Shown here: in pieces, positions 4,802-5,598 of the stretch | Layout: each line of letters opens with the position of its first letter | How positions within the stretch are numbered: the first letter of the stretch is position 1 | Source of the DNA: Tissierellia bacterium | Lineage (GTDB): Bacteria > Bacillota > Clostridia > Tissierellales > Tepidimicrobiaceae | Assembly (NCBI GenBank): GCA_012518745.1 | Contig: JAAYRM010000214.1 | Coordinates: 1 to 5,598, forward strand | Reading direction: 5' to 3' | DNA length: 5,598 bases | Made by a program: the position numbers and the translations under genes | Notes under the pieces: model-generated | Seen by the model: the letters and a program-made list of their open reading frames with translations, nothing else | The model's database searches: none | Told to the model about the DNA's origin: nothing

Positions 4802-5598
4802 TTATGCCTTATAAACTACGCCATCTTTCATGACGAACCCACATCTATCCATACAGCTTATATCCTCTAGGGGATTCTTATCAAATGCCACTATATCGGC
4901 GTACTTGCCTACCTCTATAGAGCCTATTTTAGCCTCCCATCCCAATATCTCCGCATTGGTCTTCGTTGCCGATTTCAACGCCTCAGCTGGTGTCATTCCC
5001 ATCTCCACCATCAGTTCGAATTCCCTCATCTGCTTTCCATGCTCGATATGAGGGATGGCTGCATCGCTTCCAAAGCCGATCTTTACCCCCTTATCAAGGT
5101 AAATATCGAAGCATTCCCGCGCTCTCCTCTGGGGCTCTTCCCCTCCCTCGGACCTATCGGACCTCTTGGTCATGGTCTCCATCGCCAATAGGGTTGGGAC
5201 TAGATATACTCCATTATCCTTCATCATCTGGGCAGCTTCTTCATCCACTATGGTTCCATGCTCGATGGATGTTATCCCAGCCTCCACTAAGGCTTTGATG
5301 GATTGAACTCCTGAGGCATGGGCACAGCTCGTTGCATTATGGGCCTTGGCCATCTGTACCGCAGCCTGGATCTCATCATAGGTCATGCTCATCGCTTCGA
5401 GATCGCTGGTAACCATTATTTTAACCGCATCCGCCCCGAATTTAAAATTCTCCCTCGTGGCCTTCAATACATCATCGACTCCGTTCACAATATAGCCATG
5501 GGGATGCTTCCCCGTGATGTCCGGGGTGCATCTGGAATCAGAGGAACCGCCAGGTGGGGAGATGGACCAGCCGCATACCAACATCCTTGGACCCCAAA
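4802..5598 (-). CDS. Metal-dependent amidohydrolase (imidazolonepropionase/prolidase-related), N-terminus outside the window
   Basis: The C-terminal 264 or so residues of an amidohydrolase-superfamily enzyme (COG1228-like) are visible. The open frame continues upstream of the Met at 5584 as WGPR, giving GPRMLVCGWSISPPGG, which fits the internal GPR-x-L-V-x-G-x-x-I-x-x-x-GG stretch of this family. That Met is therefore internal; family members are usually about 400-430 residues, so some 150 residues, including the first HxH metal motif, are missing. Counting from that Met, the visible metal-site residues are Lys55 (DAVKIM, probably carboxylated), His89 (CAHA), His109 (IEHG) and Asp174 (FGSDA). 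The C-terminus has the usual beta-sandwich return (GSIEVGKYADIVAFDKNPLE). The family hydrolyses cyclic amides, dipeptides and N-acyl amino acids; the substrate cannot be assigned. The usual GG after the lysine strand is replaced by SDL, and GGHG by GGSS. The gene converges on the antiporter gene and may be a cytosolic enzyme feeding the compartment pathway, or unrelated. Confidence 0.9.
   Translation of the reverse strand, partial: WGPRMLVCGWSISPPGGSSDSRCTPDITGKHPHGYIVNGVDDVLKATRENFKFGADAVKIMVTSDLEAMSMTYDEIQAAVQMAKAHNATSCAHASGVQSIKALVEAGITSIEHGTIVDEEAAQMMKDNGVYLVPTLLAMETMTKRSDRSEGGEEPQRRARECFDIYLDKGVKIGFGSDAAIPHIEHGKQMREFELMVEMGMTPAEALKSATKTNAEILGWEAKIGSIEVGKYADIVAFDKNPLEDISCMDRCGFVMKDGVVYKA

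Noticed and set aside
5582..5584. ATG at 5584 as the start of the amidohydrolase
   Set aside because: The frame stays open to the window edge and the upstream residues WGPR complete a family motif, so this Met is internal.
1..5598. tRNA, rRNA, CRISPR array, insertion sequence or riboswitch
   Set aside because: No array of spaced repeats, transposase-like frame, terminal inverted repeats or recognisable RNA fold was seen; the genes are closely packed, with gaps of at most 242 bases.

Overview
The window looks like part of the chromosome of a low-to-moderate GC Gram-positive anaerobe (Clostridia or a relative). Signs are purine-rich Shine-Dalgarno sites (AGGAGG, GGAGGG) before almost every gene, frequent ATA and AGG codons, AT-rich spacers and T-tailed hairpin terminators. 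The genus cannot be named from this sequence alone.

Layout. Positions 1-2116 (minus strand) are the promoter-proximal end of a bacterial microcompartment (BMC) operon. In transcription order it holds a hexameric shell protein (BMC-H), a class V PLP-dependent enzyme with an EutQ-like N-terminal extension, a pentameric vertex protein (BMC-P, EutN/CcmL family), and a second BMC-H that runs off the left edge. Positions 2117-2358 are a divergent control region. Positions 2359-3039 (plus) encode a Crp/Fnr-family regulator with its own terminator. Positions 3251-4705 (plus) encode an NhaC-family antiporter. A bidirectional terminator follows, and then a convergent metal-dependent amidohydrolase (4802 to the right edge, minus) whose N-terminus lies outside the window.

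How the parts may work together. The main observation is a 16-bp site, TGTAAT-N6-TACA, present once upstream of the BMC operon (2185-2200) and once upstream of the antiporter gene (3133-3148), with the regulator gene between them. The core is GTA-N8-TAC, the pattern bound by NtcA. The regulator's recognition helix (R-V-T-V-S) is NtcA-like rather than Crp- or Fnr-like. The two sites lie about 60 and 42 bases upstream of the transcription starts predicted from nearby -10 boxes, which are class I and class II activator positions. I infer a small regulon in which one ligand-responsive activator switches on the microcompartment and a transporter together.

What the compartment does is open. The window contains no aldehyde or alcohol dehydrogenase, no phosphotransacylase and no glycyl-radical or B12 enzyme. 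The only internal enzyme seen is the PLP protein, which has the Schiff-base lysine but no cysteine in the loop where SufS-type desulfurases carry theirs. A neighbouring amidohydrolase and an ion- or substrate-coupled antiporter fit catabolism of a nitrogen-containing compound; this is inference from context.
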